Both the position numbers and the translations under genes were made by a program. Source: Aquimonas sp964586455 (lineage in GTDB: Bacteria > Pseudomonadota > Gammaproteobacteria > Xanthomonadales > Xanthomonadaceae). From it: a stretch of DNA of 64,000 nt. A model generated the notes under the pieces. That model saw only the letters and a list, made by a program, of their open reading frames with translations, made no database searches and had not been told where the DNA came from. This document shows, in pieces, positions 41,941 to 50,834 of this stretch (within the stretch, counting starts at the first letter, position 1; each line of letters begins with the position of its first letter). The DNA lies in the NCBI GenBank assembly GCA_964586455.1, contig CAZPHV010000021.1, forward strand, positions 9,949 to 73,948, given 5' to 3'.

Positions 41941-44724
41941 GTGAATCCACAACACTGGCAGCGCGTACGTGACCTTTTCGAAGCGGCCGTGGAGCTGCCG
42001 CAGCCGCAGTGGGCCGCCTGGCTGCAGGCCGAGTGCTCCGATGCAGGGGTGCGCGCGGAAGTCCTGGCGATGCTGGAGGCCGACGCGCGCCATGGCGTCA
42101 CCACCGGCCTGCTGGAGCGCGCCCCCGATCTGATTGACGACTTCAGCCGGCAGGCGACGTCGGCGCGGCTGGGCCAACGCTTCGGCGCGTGGCGGCTGCT
42201 ACGGGTGCTGGCCGAAGGCGGCATGGGCACCGTCTACCTTGCGGAGCGCGTCGAGGGCGGGTTCGTCCAGCAGGCGGCGCTGAAGCTGGTTCGCGGCGGG
42301 TCGGACTCGGTCGGCGTGATGGAGCGACTCGCTGGCGAGCGCCAGATCCTGGCTGGGCTTGAGCATCCGAACATCGCGCGGTTGCTCGATGGGGGCATGG
42401 GCGCCAGCGGTGAGCCCTTCCTCGCGATGGAGTACGTCGAAGGCGTCGACCTGTGCAGCTACTGCGATGAGCTGCGCCTGGACGTTCCGGGGCGTCTCAG
42501 GCTGCTGCTGCAGGTCTGCGAGGCGGTGGCCTATGCGCATGCGCGGCTGGTGGTGCACCGCGATCTCAAGCCTTCCAACGTACTGGTCTCGGCGGCCGGC
42601 GACGTCAAGCTGCTCGACTTCGGGATCGCCAAGCTGATCGAGCCTCATGGTGTGGCTGCGGCCACCCAGATCCAGCACCGAATCTACACCCCCGACTATG
42701 CGGCGCCGGAACAAATCAGCGGCGAGCTCACGACCACCGCGGTCGACGTGCACGCGCTCGGGGTCATCCTCTTCGAGCTGATCAGCGGGCGTCGGCCCTA
42801 TTCGGCGCGAGGGCTCTCGGTGGCCGCCATCGAGCAGCAGGTGCTGCACTGCGAGCCGGGCCGCCCGAGCGGCTGGGCGACCGGGCGTCAGACCGGGGCA
42901 GCCGCGGCTTCAGGCGCGCTTGGCCCCATCCCGCTCGAGGACACGAAAGATGCGGCCGCGCAGCGCGATCGACATGCGCAACTGCGCAGAACCACGCCCC
43001 GACAGCTGCGCCGTCAGCTGCGCGGCGACCTCGATGCGATCGCACTGAAGGCCCTGCGCAAGCAGCCGCAGGAGCGCTACGGCTCGGTGCAGCTTCTGGC
43101 CGACGATCTTCGCGCCCACCTGCAACAGCGGCCTGTGTCTGCGCGCCGCGGCAACCTGCGCTATGCGCTGGGTCGCTTCCTGCGGCGGAACGCGTGGGCC
43201 GTGGGTTCGGCCAGCTTCGCTGTGCTCGCGCTGCTGTTGGGGCTTGGCACGGCGCTATGGCAAGCCGAGTCGGCGCGCCGCGAAGCGGCGACGGCGCGCG
43301 AAGCGCTGGCGTTCATGCAGCAGCTGTTCGCGCTGGCCGACCCGGAAGCCGCCCGCGGCCGCGACGTCAGCGCACGCGAGCTGCTGAACTCCGGCAGCCA
43401 GCGCATCCGCAGCGCCCTGGAGGATCAGCCGGACGCGCGCCGGGTGCTGCTGCAGGCAATGGCCGAGGCGCATGTCGGTCTGGGGCTTTATGCGGAAGCC
43501 CTACCGCTGCTGGACGAGGCACTGCGTACGGCCGCCGCGCGCAGCGACGACGAGGTGCAGCGGCGGCTGCTGTTGGCGCGGGCGGCAGCGCTGCACGGCT
43601 TGGGGCAGTTCCAGCAGGTGCTGGATGAGTTCCGCCCGCTGCGGGCGAATGCGGCGCGGGCGAGCAGGGCAGACCGCCTGCACGCTGCTGCGCTGGACTA
43701 CCACCTGGGTCGTGCCGAGCAGGCGCTGGCGCGATCCGCAGAGGCGGAACGGCATCTGCGCGCGGCGCTGTCGGTGCGTGAGCAGCTGCTGGGTCTTGCC
43801 GCGGCCGAGACCCAGGAAGTCGCGGGGTCGCTGGTATCTCTGCTTCAGATGTCGCAGCGCAAGGCCGAGTCGCTCGCGCTGGCCGAGCGCAGCCTCGCGG
43901 CGCTGGACGCCGCGAAGAGCGGCGACGACCTGCTGCGCGCCAAGGCGATGTCGTCGCTGGCGATGGTGCAGACCAACAGCGGCGATCTCGGCAGCGCCGA
44001 GACGCTACGCCGCGAAGTGCTGTCGATTTTTCGACAGGTCTACGGCGAGGCGCACCCGGCCACCACGGTGGCACTCAACAATCTCGCCAGCGTGCTGTTT
44101 GCGCAGCGCCGCTACGTCGATGTGCTGCCGATGTTCGAGGAGGTCCTCAGTCAGCGCCGCCGACTGTATGCGCAGAATCATCCAAGCATCGCGATGGCAG
44201 CCAACAACGTGGCCAACGCGCTGCTGTCGACCGGCCAGCCCGCCCGGGCGCTTGAGCATGCGCAGGAAGCGTTGGACATCCGCCGCCCCGCGCTTGGCGA
44301 CGTCCATCCGGCCACCGCGCTGTCGATCATCGGCGTCGGCGCCGCCCTGCTCGAACTGGGCCGGCTCGACGAAGCTCAGGCGCACTTTGAAGAAGCCCTG
44401 ACTGTGTTCGCGGCGCTGTACGGCCCCGACAATACCCAGTCGATCTCGAGCTACAACAACCTCGCTCGCATCCAGCTGGCCCGCGCCGCAATGCCCTCGG
44501 ACTGCAGCCACAGTGAGCAATCGGTGCGGCGTGGTCGAGCCGATCCGCCCGGCGACAGCCCGCCCAAGCTCTATGCGCTGGCCCTGCACCGGGCCTGTCA
44601 GCTGCGCCGCGGCGATGAGTCGCAGCGGCCCGTGCTGGACGCTCTGGTACGCGACTACCGCGCGCGCGTCGCGGCGGATGATCCCTTCATCGCGGTGCTG
44701 CAGGCCTTGCCAGGGCGAGGTTGA
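41941..44724 (+). CDS. Membrane Ser/Thr protein kinase with C-terminal TPR repeats
   Basis: A 927-residue Hanks-type kinase. The catalytic domain covers about residues 80-390: glycine loop AEGGMGTVYL, ATP lysine K115 in AALKL, HRDLKPSN with D208, DFG with D226, and APEQ. An expected single transmembrane helix (WAVGSASFAVLALLLGLG) lies near 418-440. The rest is TPR-like repeats (LNNLASVLFAQRRYVDVLPM, ANNVANALLSTGQPARALEH). GTG start with AAGG upstream. It is convergent with an ECF sigma factor of the kind often paired with such kinases, which suggests a signalling unit. Confidence 0.9.
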   Translation: MNPQHWQRVRDLFEAAVELPQPQWAAWLQAECSDAGVRAEVLAMLEADARHGVTTGLLERAPDLIDDFSRQATSARLGQRFGAWRLLRVLAEGGMGTVYLAERVEGGFVQQAALKLVRGGSDSVGVMERLAGERQILAGLEHPNIARLLDGGMGASGEPFLAMEYVEGVDLCSYCDELRLDVPGRLRLLLQVCEAVAYAHARLVVHRDLKPSNVLVSAAGDVKLLDFGIAKLIEPHGVAAATQIQHRIYTPDYAAPEQISGELTTTAVDVHALGVILFELISGRRPYSARGLSVAAIEQQVLHCEPGRPSGWATGRQTGAAAASGALGPIPLEDTKDAAAQRDRHAQLRRTTPRQLRRQLRGDLDAIALKALRKQPQERYGSVQLLADDLRAHLQQRPVSARRGNLRYALGRFLRRNAWAVGSASFAVLALLLGLGTALWQAESARREAATAREALAFMQQLFALADPEAARGRDVSARELLNSGSQRIRSALEDQPDARRVLLQAMAEAHVGLGLYAEALPLLDEALRTAAARSDDEVQRRLLLARAAALHGLGQFQQVLDEFRPLRANAARASRADRLHAAALDYHLGRAEQALARSAEAERHLRAALSVREQLLGLAAAETQEVAGSLVSLLQMSQRKAESLALAERSLAALDAAKSGDDLLRAKAMSSLAMVQTNSGDLGSAETLRREVLSIFRQVYGEAHPATTVALNNLASVLFAQRRYVDVLPMFEEVLSQRRRLYAQNHPSIAMAANNVANALLSTGQPARALEHAQEALDIRRPALGDVHPATALSIIGVGAALLELGRLDEAQAHFEEALTVFAALYGPDNTQSISSYNNLARIQLARAAMPSDCSHSEQSVRRGRADPPGDSPPKLYALALHRACQLRRGDESQRPVLDALVRDYRARVAADDPFIAVLQALPGRG

Positions 44725-44780
44725 GAGGCGCGACGGCGTGCGCGCTGCGTTTGCGTTGAAGCCGGTGCTCGCGCCAGCGC

Positions 44781-45341
44781 TCAGGCGCCGGAAAGTTCCT
44801 TTTCCAGGAGCGCCTTGGCCACCCGCGTGCCGCGCTTGATGGTGGGTTCGGACACACCCAGCAACTCGGCGATCTCGCGCACTTCCAGCCCGCTGAAGAA
44901 GCGTAGCTCGATGATCTGCACCAGCCGCGGATCGGCCTGGCCGAGACGGTCAAGCGCCGAATCGAGCTGTACCAGTTGTTCGATCTGCAAATCGAGCGCG
45001 ATCGGCTGGTAGTCGACGCATTCCAGAGTCACCGGCTCGCATCCGCCCCCGCGGCGCTCGGCCTGACGCGCGCGCGCATAGTCGATCACCACATGGCGCA
45101 TGGCTTTCGCGGCGGTGGCGTAGAAGTGCCGGCGGCTCGCGAAATCGGCGGGATCGGTGGCGTGCAACTTCAGCCAGGCTTCGTGCACCAGCGCTCGGGT
45201 GTCGAGCGTGCCGCGGCGCTGATGGCGGGCCAGTTCGGCGCGCGCGATCCGCACCAGTTCGGCGTAGTGCGCGCCATAGGCGGCGGGTTCGGCCACGTAG
45301 GGCGGATCGCCGGCACCGGGTGGAGGAGGCTCAGGGCTCAT
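44781..45341 (-). CDS. ECF-type sigma-70 family sigma factor
   Basis: A 186-residue extracytoplasmic-function sigma factor of the group found in Xanthomonadales and Acidobacteria. Region 2 shows LVHEAWLKLH and RRHFYATAAKAMRHVVIDYA; region 4 shows IIELRFFSGLEVREIAELLG with SEPTIKRGTRVAKALL as the DNA-reading helix. The acidic DAED-type patch of ordinary ECF region 2.2 is replaced by LDTRALV, with T45 and T48 nearby. No anti-sigma gene adjoins it; the convergent neighbour is a Ser/Thr kinase, so control by phosphorylation is a reasonable hypothesis. Confidence 0.9.
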   Translation of the reverse strand: MSPEPPPPGAGDPPYVAEPAAYGAHYAELVRIARAELARHQRRGTLDTRALVHEAWLKLHATDPADFASRRHFYATAAKAMRHVVIDYARARQAERRGGGCEPVTLECVDYQPIALDLQIEQLVQLDSALDRLGQADPRLVQIIELRFFSGLEVREIAELLGVSEPTIKRGTRVAKALLEKELSGA

Positions 45342-45422
45342 GCGGCAGGAGCATAGCCGAGCCGCGCTTCGGCCAATCTGGTGAAGTTCCTGACAACGCT
45401 GCCGCGGCCGGGCTGGGCGCGC

Positions 45423-45615
45423 TCAGAAGGTGAGCGGGTTCGCGATCTGCAGCAAGGCCGGGGCTTGAATCCGCGTCGTCGTCGGAGCTGCAGCCCGCGC
45501 CTCGGCAGTCGTCGACAAGGGCGCGGTCGATTGCTTCGGTGGGCGTGTCGACGCTCCGCTGCAGGTGTTCGCGCAGCAGCAGAACCCTCCGCGTGTGCGA
45601 TATCGCGCTCAGCCG
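45423..45615 (-). pseudogene. Decayed 3' fragment of a B12-binding radical SAM gene paralogue
   Basis: Reading the minus strand from about 45615 gives LSAISHTRRVLLLREHLQ, then TPTEAIDRALVDDCRGAG. This aligns with the C-terminal part of the intact radical SAM protein at 46539 (AIAHERLVLLLRDHL, then APTEIIDRALVEDYRAAG). DNA similarity is also visible, for example around GGGCGCGGTCGATTG. The fragment has no start, no radical SAM core and no shared stop. It abuts the end of the dioxygenase gene and occupies most of the 267-bp gap before the sigma factor gene. Confidence 0.65.
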
Positions 45616-46253
45616 CGCGCCAGCGCGATGTCGAAGCGGCCCTCCGGCACGCCGCCGTGCTCGCCGACCGCAAAACTCACCACGACCTGCGCGCGCTCCG
45701 CCGCGTCCAGCGCATTGAGGATGCGGTCGTCGGCATTCAGCGGTTCATCGGCGAAGTACATCTGGGTGGTGAGCTCACGGTGCTCGGGGTGGGACACCTT
45801 GAAGTGCACGTGCGGCGGGCGCGACCAGTGGCGTTGCACCGGATACGCGCCCGGCACGATGGTGCGCACGCGATAGCTGCCAGTGGCGTCCGTTTGCAGG
45901 CGCGCATAGCCCTGGAAGTGCGGGTCGAGCGGCGCGGGGTTGCGATCGGCGGCATGCGCATAGCGGCCGTGGTGATTGGCCTGCCAGACGTGCAGCAGTG
46001 CGCCCTCCAGCGGCGCGCCGTCAGCGCCGCGCACGATGCCGTGTATCTCGACGACGCGACCCGTGGCGCGCTGCGCGTGGCCGCTGAGCTGGGTCAGATC
46101 GAAGTCCGACTCGGTCGTGGTGTCGACCGGAAAGAACGGCCCCTCGGTTTGCCGCGGTGTCGCTGCGGACAGCGGCCGCAGGATCGCGAAGCTCGCGAGG
46201 GTGAGGCCGCCGACAACAGCGCGGCGGCGAACGGGATCATCGGGCTCGGACAT
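45609..46253 (-). CDS. Intradiol ring-cleavage dioxygenase-like protein
   Basis: A 214-residue protein with a Tat-like signal (RRRAVVGGLTLASFAIL). It matches the protocatechuate 3,4-dioxygenase fold: EGPFFPVD, VRGADGAPLEGALLHVWQAN, the tyrosines in GRYAH and GAYPV, and the HVHF pair in RPPHVHFKV, which together form the non-haem Fe(III) site. Exported or membrane-bound single-chain members are common in bacteria and their substrates are usually unknown. No aromatic-degradation genes adjoin it. Confidence 0.85.
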   Translation of the reverse strand: MSEPDDPVRRRAVVGGLTLASFAILRPLSAATPRQTEGPFFPVDTTTESDFDLTQLSGHAQRATGRVVEIHGIVRGADGAPLEGALLHVWQANHHGRYAHAADRNPAPLDPHFQGYARLQTDATGSYRVRTIVPGAYPVQRHWSRPPHVHFKVSHPEHRELTTQMYFADEPLNADDRILNALDAAERAQVVVSFAVGEHGGVPEGRFDIALARG

Positions 46254-46538
46254 GGGGCAACTCCGGCGGCGCGGGCGAAGTGGGTCGGGCGGCAGGGCTT
46301 GAGCGCGCAGCGCGGTGCGCGCTCGCGGCTACTGTAAACCTCCAGCGTGCAGCCGCAGCGAAGCCTCGCTCTGCCGCTCGGCTCGAACGTTCTGTCTCTG
46401 CCTGCAAGCGGGTGGGCCGAGCGCGCAAATTGGCTTCAGCGGATTGCGGATTCTCGGGCGTTCACGCAGGCGGCGACGACGCGCCTCGACGGTCGGTTCG
46501 CGGCCAAGCATCAGGCGTGGGCGCGATGGCCGCGCCCC

Positions 46539-48083
46539 TCAGCCGCCCGCGCGCAGATGGCGCGCCTGTCGCTTGGGCGTGGCGCCCGCGTTCTGCGAGC
46601 CGCGCTGGCGCGGCAACGGCGCGGGGCTGTCGGCAGGTTCGAAGTCGAAGCGCGAGCGGCCGCCCGCGGCGCGGTAGTCCTCAACCAGGGCACGATCGAT
46701 GATTTCCGTGGGCGCGTCGGCCAAGCCGAGCAGGTGATCGCGAAGCAGCAAAACAAGCCGCTCGTGGGCGATGGCGTGGGTCTGGCTGACGCGCGCGTAC
46801 AAGGCATCGCTGAAGGCGAGGAAACGTGCGAACGGCGACTCGCCCAGCAGCAGTGCCAGGGTGCGCGGGAAACGGCCCGAGTTGGCGACCAGGTCCCAAT
46901 AGCGGGCGAAACGCGATAGCCGCTGCAGGGTGGCGAAGTCGAGCTCGCGGGTCGACAGGATGTTGTAGGGCGGGTCGGGGTTGAAGCGCAGGTCGAACGC
47001 GGCGGTGTGGCGTGCGATCGGCGCTCCGCGCAGGCGCTTCAGAATGCCGAACTGGATTTCGTGCGGGGCCAGCGCCACCAGCCGATCGAAACCGGCGGCG
47101 AAGCTGGCCATGTCCTCGCCGGGCAGGCCGGCGATCAGGTCGACATGCAGATGCGCGCGGCTGTGCTCGCGCAGCCAGCGCAGGTTGGCTTCGGCGGCTT
47201 CGTCGTTCTGTCGCCGCGACACGCGTGCCTGCACTTCGGGGTTGAAGCTCTGGATGCCGATCTCGAACTGCAGGCTGCCGGGCGGGAAGCGCGCGATCAG
47301 CGCCTTCAGGCGTTCGGGCAGATGGTCGGGGATCAGCTCGAAGTGCACGAACAGCGGGTCGTCCGGGGCGGCTTCGAGCTTGTCGAGGAAGAACTCGAGA
47401 ATCGCCAGCGAGGTGTCTACCTTGAGGTTGAAGGTTCGGTCGACGAACTTGAACTGGCGCGCGCCGCGGGCGTAGAGATCATCCAGCGCCTGCAGGAACG
47501 CTGGCAGCGGGAACGGCCAGGCGGTCTTGTCGAGCGCGGACAGGCAGAACTCGCACTTGAAGGGGCAGCCGCGCGAGGCTTCGACATACAGGTGCCGGCG
47601 CTGCAGGTCGTCGTCGCTGTACTCGGCGTAGGGCATTGCCAGCTCGGCCAGCGGCGGCTGCGCCCCCGGAATGAGCTTGCCGGCAGGCGGTGTGCCTGCG
47701 AGCAGGGCGCGCGCGAGCTCGGCGAAGCTGACATCGCCCCAGCCGGTGATGACGTAGTCGGCGAGCGCGCAGATGCGCTGTTGATCGGTCTCGTGGCTGA
47801 CCTCGGGGCCGCCGAGGACGATCTTCAGTTCCGGCGCGACCACGCGCAGCTGGGCGACCACGCGGGTGGTTTCCTCGACGTTCCAGATGTAGACGCCGAG
47901 GCCAATGATGCGGGGTGATTCGGCCAGCAGCTTCTCGACGATTTCCTCGGTCTTCTGGCCGATCACGAACTCGCGGATGACGGAGTCATCTCGCAGCTCG
48001 CCGAGGTTGGCGCGCAGGCAGCGCAGGCCCATCGAGGCGTGGGCGAAACGGGCGTTGAGGGTGGCAAGGACGATGGCAGGCAT
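46539..48083 (-). CDS. B12-binding domain radical SAM protein
   Basis: A 514-residue radical SAM enzyme with an N-terminal cobalamin-binding-like domain (MPAIVLATLNARFAHASMGL, IIGLGVYIWNVEET, LKIVLGGPEVSHE) and a core with the CxxxCxxC cluster motif in ASRGCPFKCEFCLSALDK. This is the family with a DUF4080-like C-terminal part found singly in many gammaproteobacteria; the reaction is not known. The start MPAIVL was chosen because the upstream open frame lacks the fold. A decayed copy of its 3' end lies at 45423-45615. Confidence 0.88.
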   Translation of the reverse strand: MPAIVLATLNARFAHASMGLRCLRANLGELRDDSVIREFVIGQKTEEIVEKLLAESPRIIGLGVYIWNVEETTRVVAQLRVVAPELKIVLGGPEVSHETDQQRICALADYVITGWGDVSFAELARALLAGTPPAGKLIPGAQPPLAELAMPYAEYSDDDLQRRHLYVEASRGCPFKCEFCLSALDKTAWPFPLPAFLQALDDLYARGARQFKFVDRTFNLKVDTSLAILEFFLDKLEAAPDDPLFVHFELIPDHLPERLKALIARFPPGSLQFEIGIQSFNPEVQARVSRRQNDEAAEANLRWLREHSRAHLHVDLIAGLPGEDMASFAAGFDRLVALAPHEIQFGILKRLRGAPIARHTAAFDLRFNPDPPYNILSTRELDFATLQRLSRFARYWDLVANSGRFPRTLALLLGESPFARFLAFSDALYARVSQTHAIAHERLVLLLRDHLLGLADAPTEIIDRALVEDYRAAGGRSRFDFEPADSPAPLPRQRGSQNAGATPKRQARHLRAGG

Positions 48084-48444
48084 CCGCACAGGGTACGGGC
48101 TGCGGTGGCGTTGGCGGAAATCGGAGGCGTGTCGGTCAACCGCGTTCCCGAAGCCCATGCGCGGGGCGAGGCCAGGAGCCTCGACCCGCGAGGTGGACGC
48201 TCGGGTGAGTGACAAGCCCCGGATGCCATGGTGGGCCAGGGCCCACCCTATGCGTTATCGGAGAGGCGATGCCCTGATGCTCACGGGCCGCAGCGCTAGC
48301 GCGGAGCAGCGGTCGAAGGGACCGGGCTACGCTCGAAGGGCTGGATAGGGTGGGCCCTGGCCCACCATGAGCACGACACCGCCTCACCCCACGTCTCGCC
48401 CTCCAGAACGCGCCGAGCAGATGGAGCGCAGCCCGCTGATCGCC
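48084..48444. other. Gene-free interval with inverted REP-like repeats
   Basis: The 361-bp gap between the radical SAM gene and the methyltransferase gene holds no convincing gene. Its main content is the inverted repeat pair at 48227-48251 and 48345-48369. Confidence 0.6.
48227..48369. repeat. Perfect 25-bp inverted repeat pair (REP-like hairpins)
   Basis: Positions 48227-48251 and 48345-48369 are exact reverse complements, 93 bp apart. Each is itself a hairpin: GGTGGGCC-CT-GGCCCACC headed by ATAG in the right copy. The form is that of a BIME: two REP units in opposite orientation. Confidence 0.9.
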
Positions 48445-49476
48445 TCAGCGCTTCTGAAACCGGTAGTGCGCCACCAGCCACTCGTTGCCGCCGGCGTAGC
48501 CGAACAGCTCGGCGCAGGCCATCCAGAACATGCGCCAGCGCTGCGCCCAGATCTTCGCCTCGGCCTTGCCGTACACGTCCTCGAAGAGGCGCAGGATCTC
48601 GTCGGCGTGGCGGTCCTGGTTTTCCAGCCAGTGGTTGCTGGTGCGCTCGTAGTGGGTACCCGACAACCGCCACTGTTCCTCCAGCCGCAGATGCTCCTGG
48701 AAGTGCAGAAACGTATCGGCCGCCGGCATCAGGCCGCCGGTGAAGAAGTAACGGCCCATCCAGTTGTCCTCGCCTTCGGTCTCGAAGGGGTACATCAGCT
48801 CGCGGTGGCAGAACACGTGGCAGAACAGCTTGCCGCCGGAGTCGAGCCAGCCGCTGATGCGCTCGAACAGGGTGCGGTAATTGCGCACGTGTTCGAACAT
48901 CTCGACCGAGACCACGCGGTCGAAGCGGCGCTCGCCGAGGTCCAGCACGTTGACGTCGCGGGTCAGGATCTCGACGTTGTTCAGACCGCGCTTCGCGCAC
49001 TGGCCGAGGATGTGTTCGCGCTGGCTGGCCGAGTTCGAGACGCCAAGAATGCGCGCGTTCGGAAAACGCTCGGCCATCCACAGGGTGAGCGAGCCCCAGC
49101 CGCAGCCGAGTTCGAGGATGCGCATCCCGTCAGCGAGTTCGGCGCGCTCGCCGTACAGCGCGAGCATCGCCTCTTCCGCCTGGTCCAGCGTCTCGGTGCC
49201 GGTCGGGTAGTAGCAGCTGCTGTACTTCAGTCGCTTGCCCAGGCTCAGCTCGAAAAAGCGCGCCGGCACTTCGTAGTGCTGACGGTTGGCGGCGTCGGTT
49301 TCGATCGCCAGCGGGCTCGAACGCAGGCCGTCGAGCAGGGCGCGGAAGCGCGTCCAGGCGGCAACGGCGTCGCCGTTGTGTTCTTCGCGCAGGCGCTGCG
49401 CGCACAGGCGGCGGATGCCGAGTCGGGTCAGGGCATCGGGCACCAGCCCGCGTTCGCAGAGGTCGATCAGGCTCAT
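48445..49476 (-). CDS. CFA-synthase-type SAM-dependent methyltransferase (first paralogue)
   Basis: A 343-residue methyltransferase of the cyclopropane-fatty-acid synthase superfamily: HYEVPARFFELSLGKRLKYS, CYYPTGTETLDQAEEAML, the SAM site ILELGCGWGSLTLWMAE, and VSVEMFEHVRNY. It is shorter than classical Cfa and differs strongly from the second paralogue at 50831. Last gene of the lipid-modification operon. Homologues are known in modified (methylated, cyclopropane or furan) fatty-acid pathways; the product here is not determined. Start MSLIDLCERG chosen over an open extension into the upstream gene. Confidence 0.87.
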   Translation of the reverse strand: MSLIDLCERGLVPDALTRLGIRRLCAQRLREEHNGDAVAAWTRFRALLDGLRSSPLAIETDAANRQHYEVPARFFELSLGKRLKYSSCYYPTGTETLDQAEEAMLALYGERAELADGMRILELGCGWGSLTLWMAERFPNARILGVSNSASQREHILGQCAKRGLNNVEILTRDVNVLDLGERRFDRVVSVEMFEHVRNYRTLFERISGWLDSGGKLFCHVFCHRELMYPFETEGEDNWMGRYFFTGGLMPAADTFLHFQEHLRLEEQWRLSGTHYERTSNHWLENQDRHADEILRLFEDVYGKAEAKIWAQRWRMFWMACAELFGYAGGNEWLVAHYRFQKR

Positions 49477-49510
49477 CGGGCGTGGGATCTCGAAGGGAAA
49501 GGGCGGGGCA

Positions 49511-50305
49511 TCAGTCGCGCGCGCGGCGCGGCGGCCAGGGGAAGAACATGCTGACTTCCTGCTGGTAGCGGCGGTAGTTCTCACCGCGCGAGCGCAGGGC
49601 CTGCTGCTCGGTGTAGGGAATCCCGGTGACCCACAGCAGCGAGACCAGCATCGCGACCGGGCCGAGCAGGCTCAACCACCACAGCGGCGAGCCCCAAGCC
49701 AGCAATACGTAGGCGAACCAGTGCAGCCACTCGAAGAAGTAGTTCGGGTGGCGCGACCAGTTCCACAGGCCAACTCGGCAGGTCTTGCCGCGGTTGCCGG
49801 GACAGCCTCGGAACTTCGCGAGCTGCATGTCGGCCAGGCTTTCGCCGGCCAGGCTGCCCACCCAGACGAGCACGCCGAGCAGCATGGGCAAGGACAGCCC
49901 GGCATGTGGATTCGTCGCCACCGCGAGGAAGGGCAACGAGAACAGCACGACGAGCAGGGCCTGCGCCATGAAGAAGCCGAAGAACTTGCCCTGGTGACCC
50001 TGCCAGTGCTCGCGCAGGGCGGCATAGCGCCCATCCTCGGCCTCGTGCAGCACCCGCGCCAGCAGATGCAGGGCGAGGCGTACGCCCCAGATCCCCGCCA
50101 GCATCGCGATGAGCAAGCGCGGCACGCCGGCGCCGGGGCCGAAGCTGCCGTAGAACAGGGCGGCGGCAGCGAGCAGTCCCGCCCAGGCGACATCGACATA
50201 GCCGGCGTTGCGGGTGCGGATCTGCAGCAGCCAGACCGCGCTCATGCCGAGCGCCGCGATCGCGGCGGTGCCGAGCAGCAATGTGGTGGGACTCAAGCTC
50301 GCCAT
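49511..50305 (-). CDS. DUF1295 family membrane protein (steroid reductase-like)
   Basis: A 264-residue integral membrane protein with six or more hydrophobic segments. C-terminal features FRGCPGNRGKTCRVGLWNWS, RHPNYFFEWLHWFAY and NYRRYQQEVSMFFPW are typical of the DUF1295/3-oxo-5-alpha-steroid 4-dehydrogenase superfamily, whose members reduce double bonds or methylate isoprenyl groups. In this operon a reductase acting on an unsaturated or branched acyl chain is plausible. It lies 1 bp behind DUF2878. Confidence 0.85.
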   Translation of the reverse strand: MASLSPTTLLLGTAAIAALGMSAVWLLQIRTRNAGYVDVAWAGLLAAAALFYGSFGPGAGVPRLLIAMLAGIWGVRLALHLLARVLHEAEDGRYAALREHWQGHQGKFFGFFMAQALLVVLFSLPFLAVATNPHAGLSLPMLLGVLVWVGSLAGESLADMQLAKFRGCPGNRGKTCRVGLWNWSRHPNYFFEWLHWFAYVLLAWGSPLWWLSLLGPVAMLVSLLWVTGIPYTEQQALRSRGENYRRYQQEVSMFFPWPPRRARD

Positions 50306-50306
50306 C

Positions 50307-50834
50307 TCATACCGCCTGCGGTGCGCGCTTCAGGCGCTCGGCCAGCGCGAGCAGCAGGGGTGTCACGATGCCCCAGACGGCACCGATCACCGCCAGCGTC
50401 AGCCAGACACTGCTGTTCAGATCCACCGCATTCCAGACGCGTGCGGCCAGCCAGTACGCCAGCGGGCCGCCGATCAGGCCGAGCAGCACGGCCAGCAGCG
50501 GTCGTCGCTTCAGTGAATCCATCGAGTGGTTCAAGGTCAACGCGAAGGCGACCCAAAGCGCCACGATCCACACCGGCGCGGCGAAGTCCCAGGGCAGCGG
50601 CGTGCGGAAGGTCAGCAGGCCTGACAGCACCAAGGCGCTGTCGATGACGAACCCGGCGCCTGCTGCGATCGCCATGAGCTTCAGGTCTGCCCTCGGAGCG
50701 CTCGACAGCGGCACCTGCCAGGCGGCAAACACCAGCACCGCCAGCGGACCCGCCCACCACCAGCCTTGAGCTGCGCCGCCCACCGTGGCCATCCAGACCA
50801 GTTGGAAACTCACCAGATTCGCGATCAGCTTCAT
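50307..50834 (-). CDS. DUF2878 family membrane protein
   Basis: A 175-residue protein with several transmembrane segments, MKLIANLVSFQLVWMATVGG at its start and AGAGFVIDSALVLSGLLTF in the middle, typical of DUF2878. Function unknown. DUF2878 genes regularly accompany CFA-type methyltransferases, DUF1365 and FAD oxidoreductases, as here. The start overlaps the end of the second methyltransferase gene by 4 bp (ATGA). Confidence 0.85.
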   Translation of the reverse strand: MKLIANLVSFQLVWMATVGGAAQGWWWAGPLAVLVFAAWQVPLSSAPRADLKLMAIAAGAGFVIDSALVLSGLLTFRTPLPWDFAAPVWIVALWVAFALTLNHSMDSLKRRPLLAVLLGLIGGPLAYWLAARVWNAVDLNSSVWLTLAVIGAVWGIVTPLLLALAERLKRAPQAV

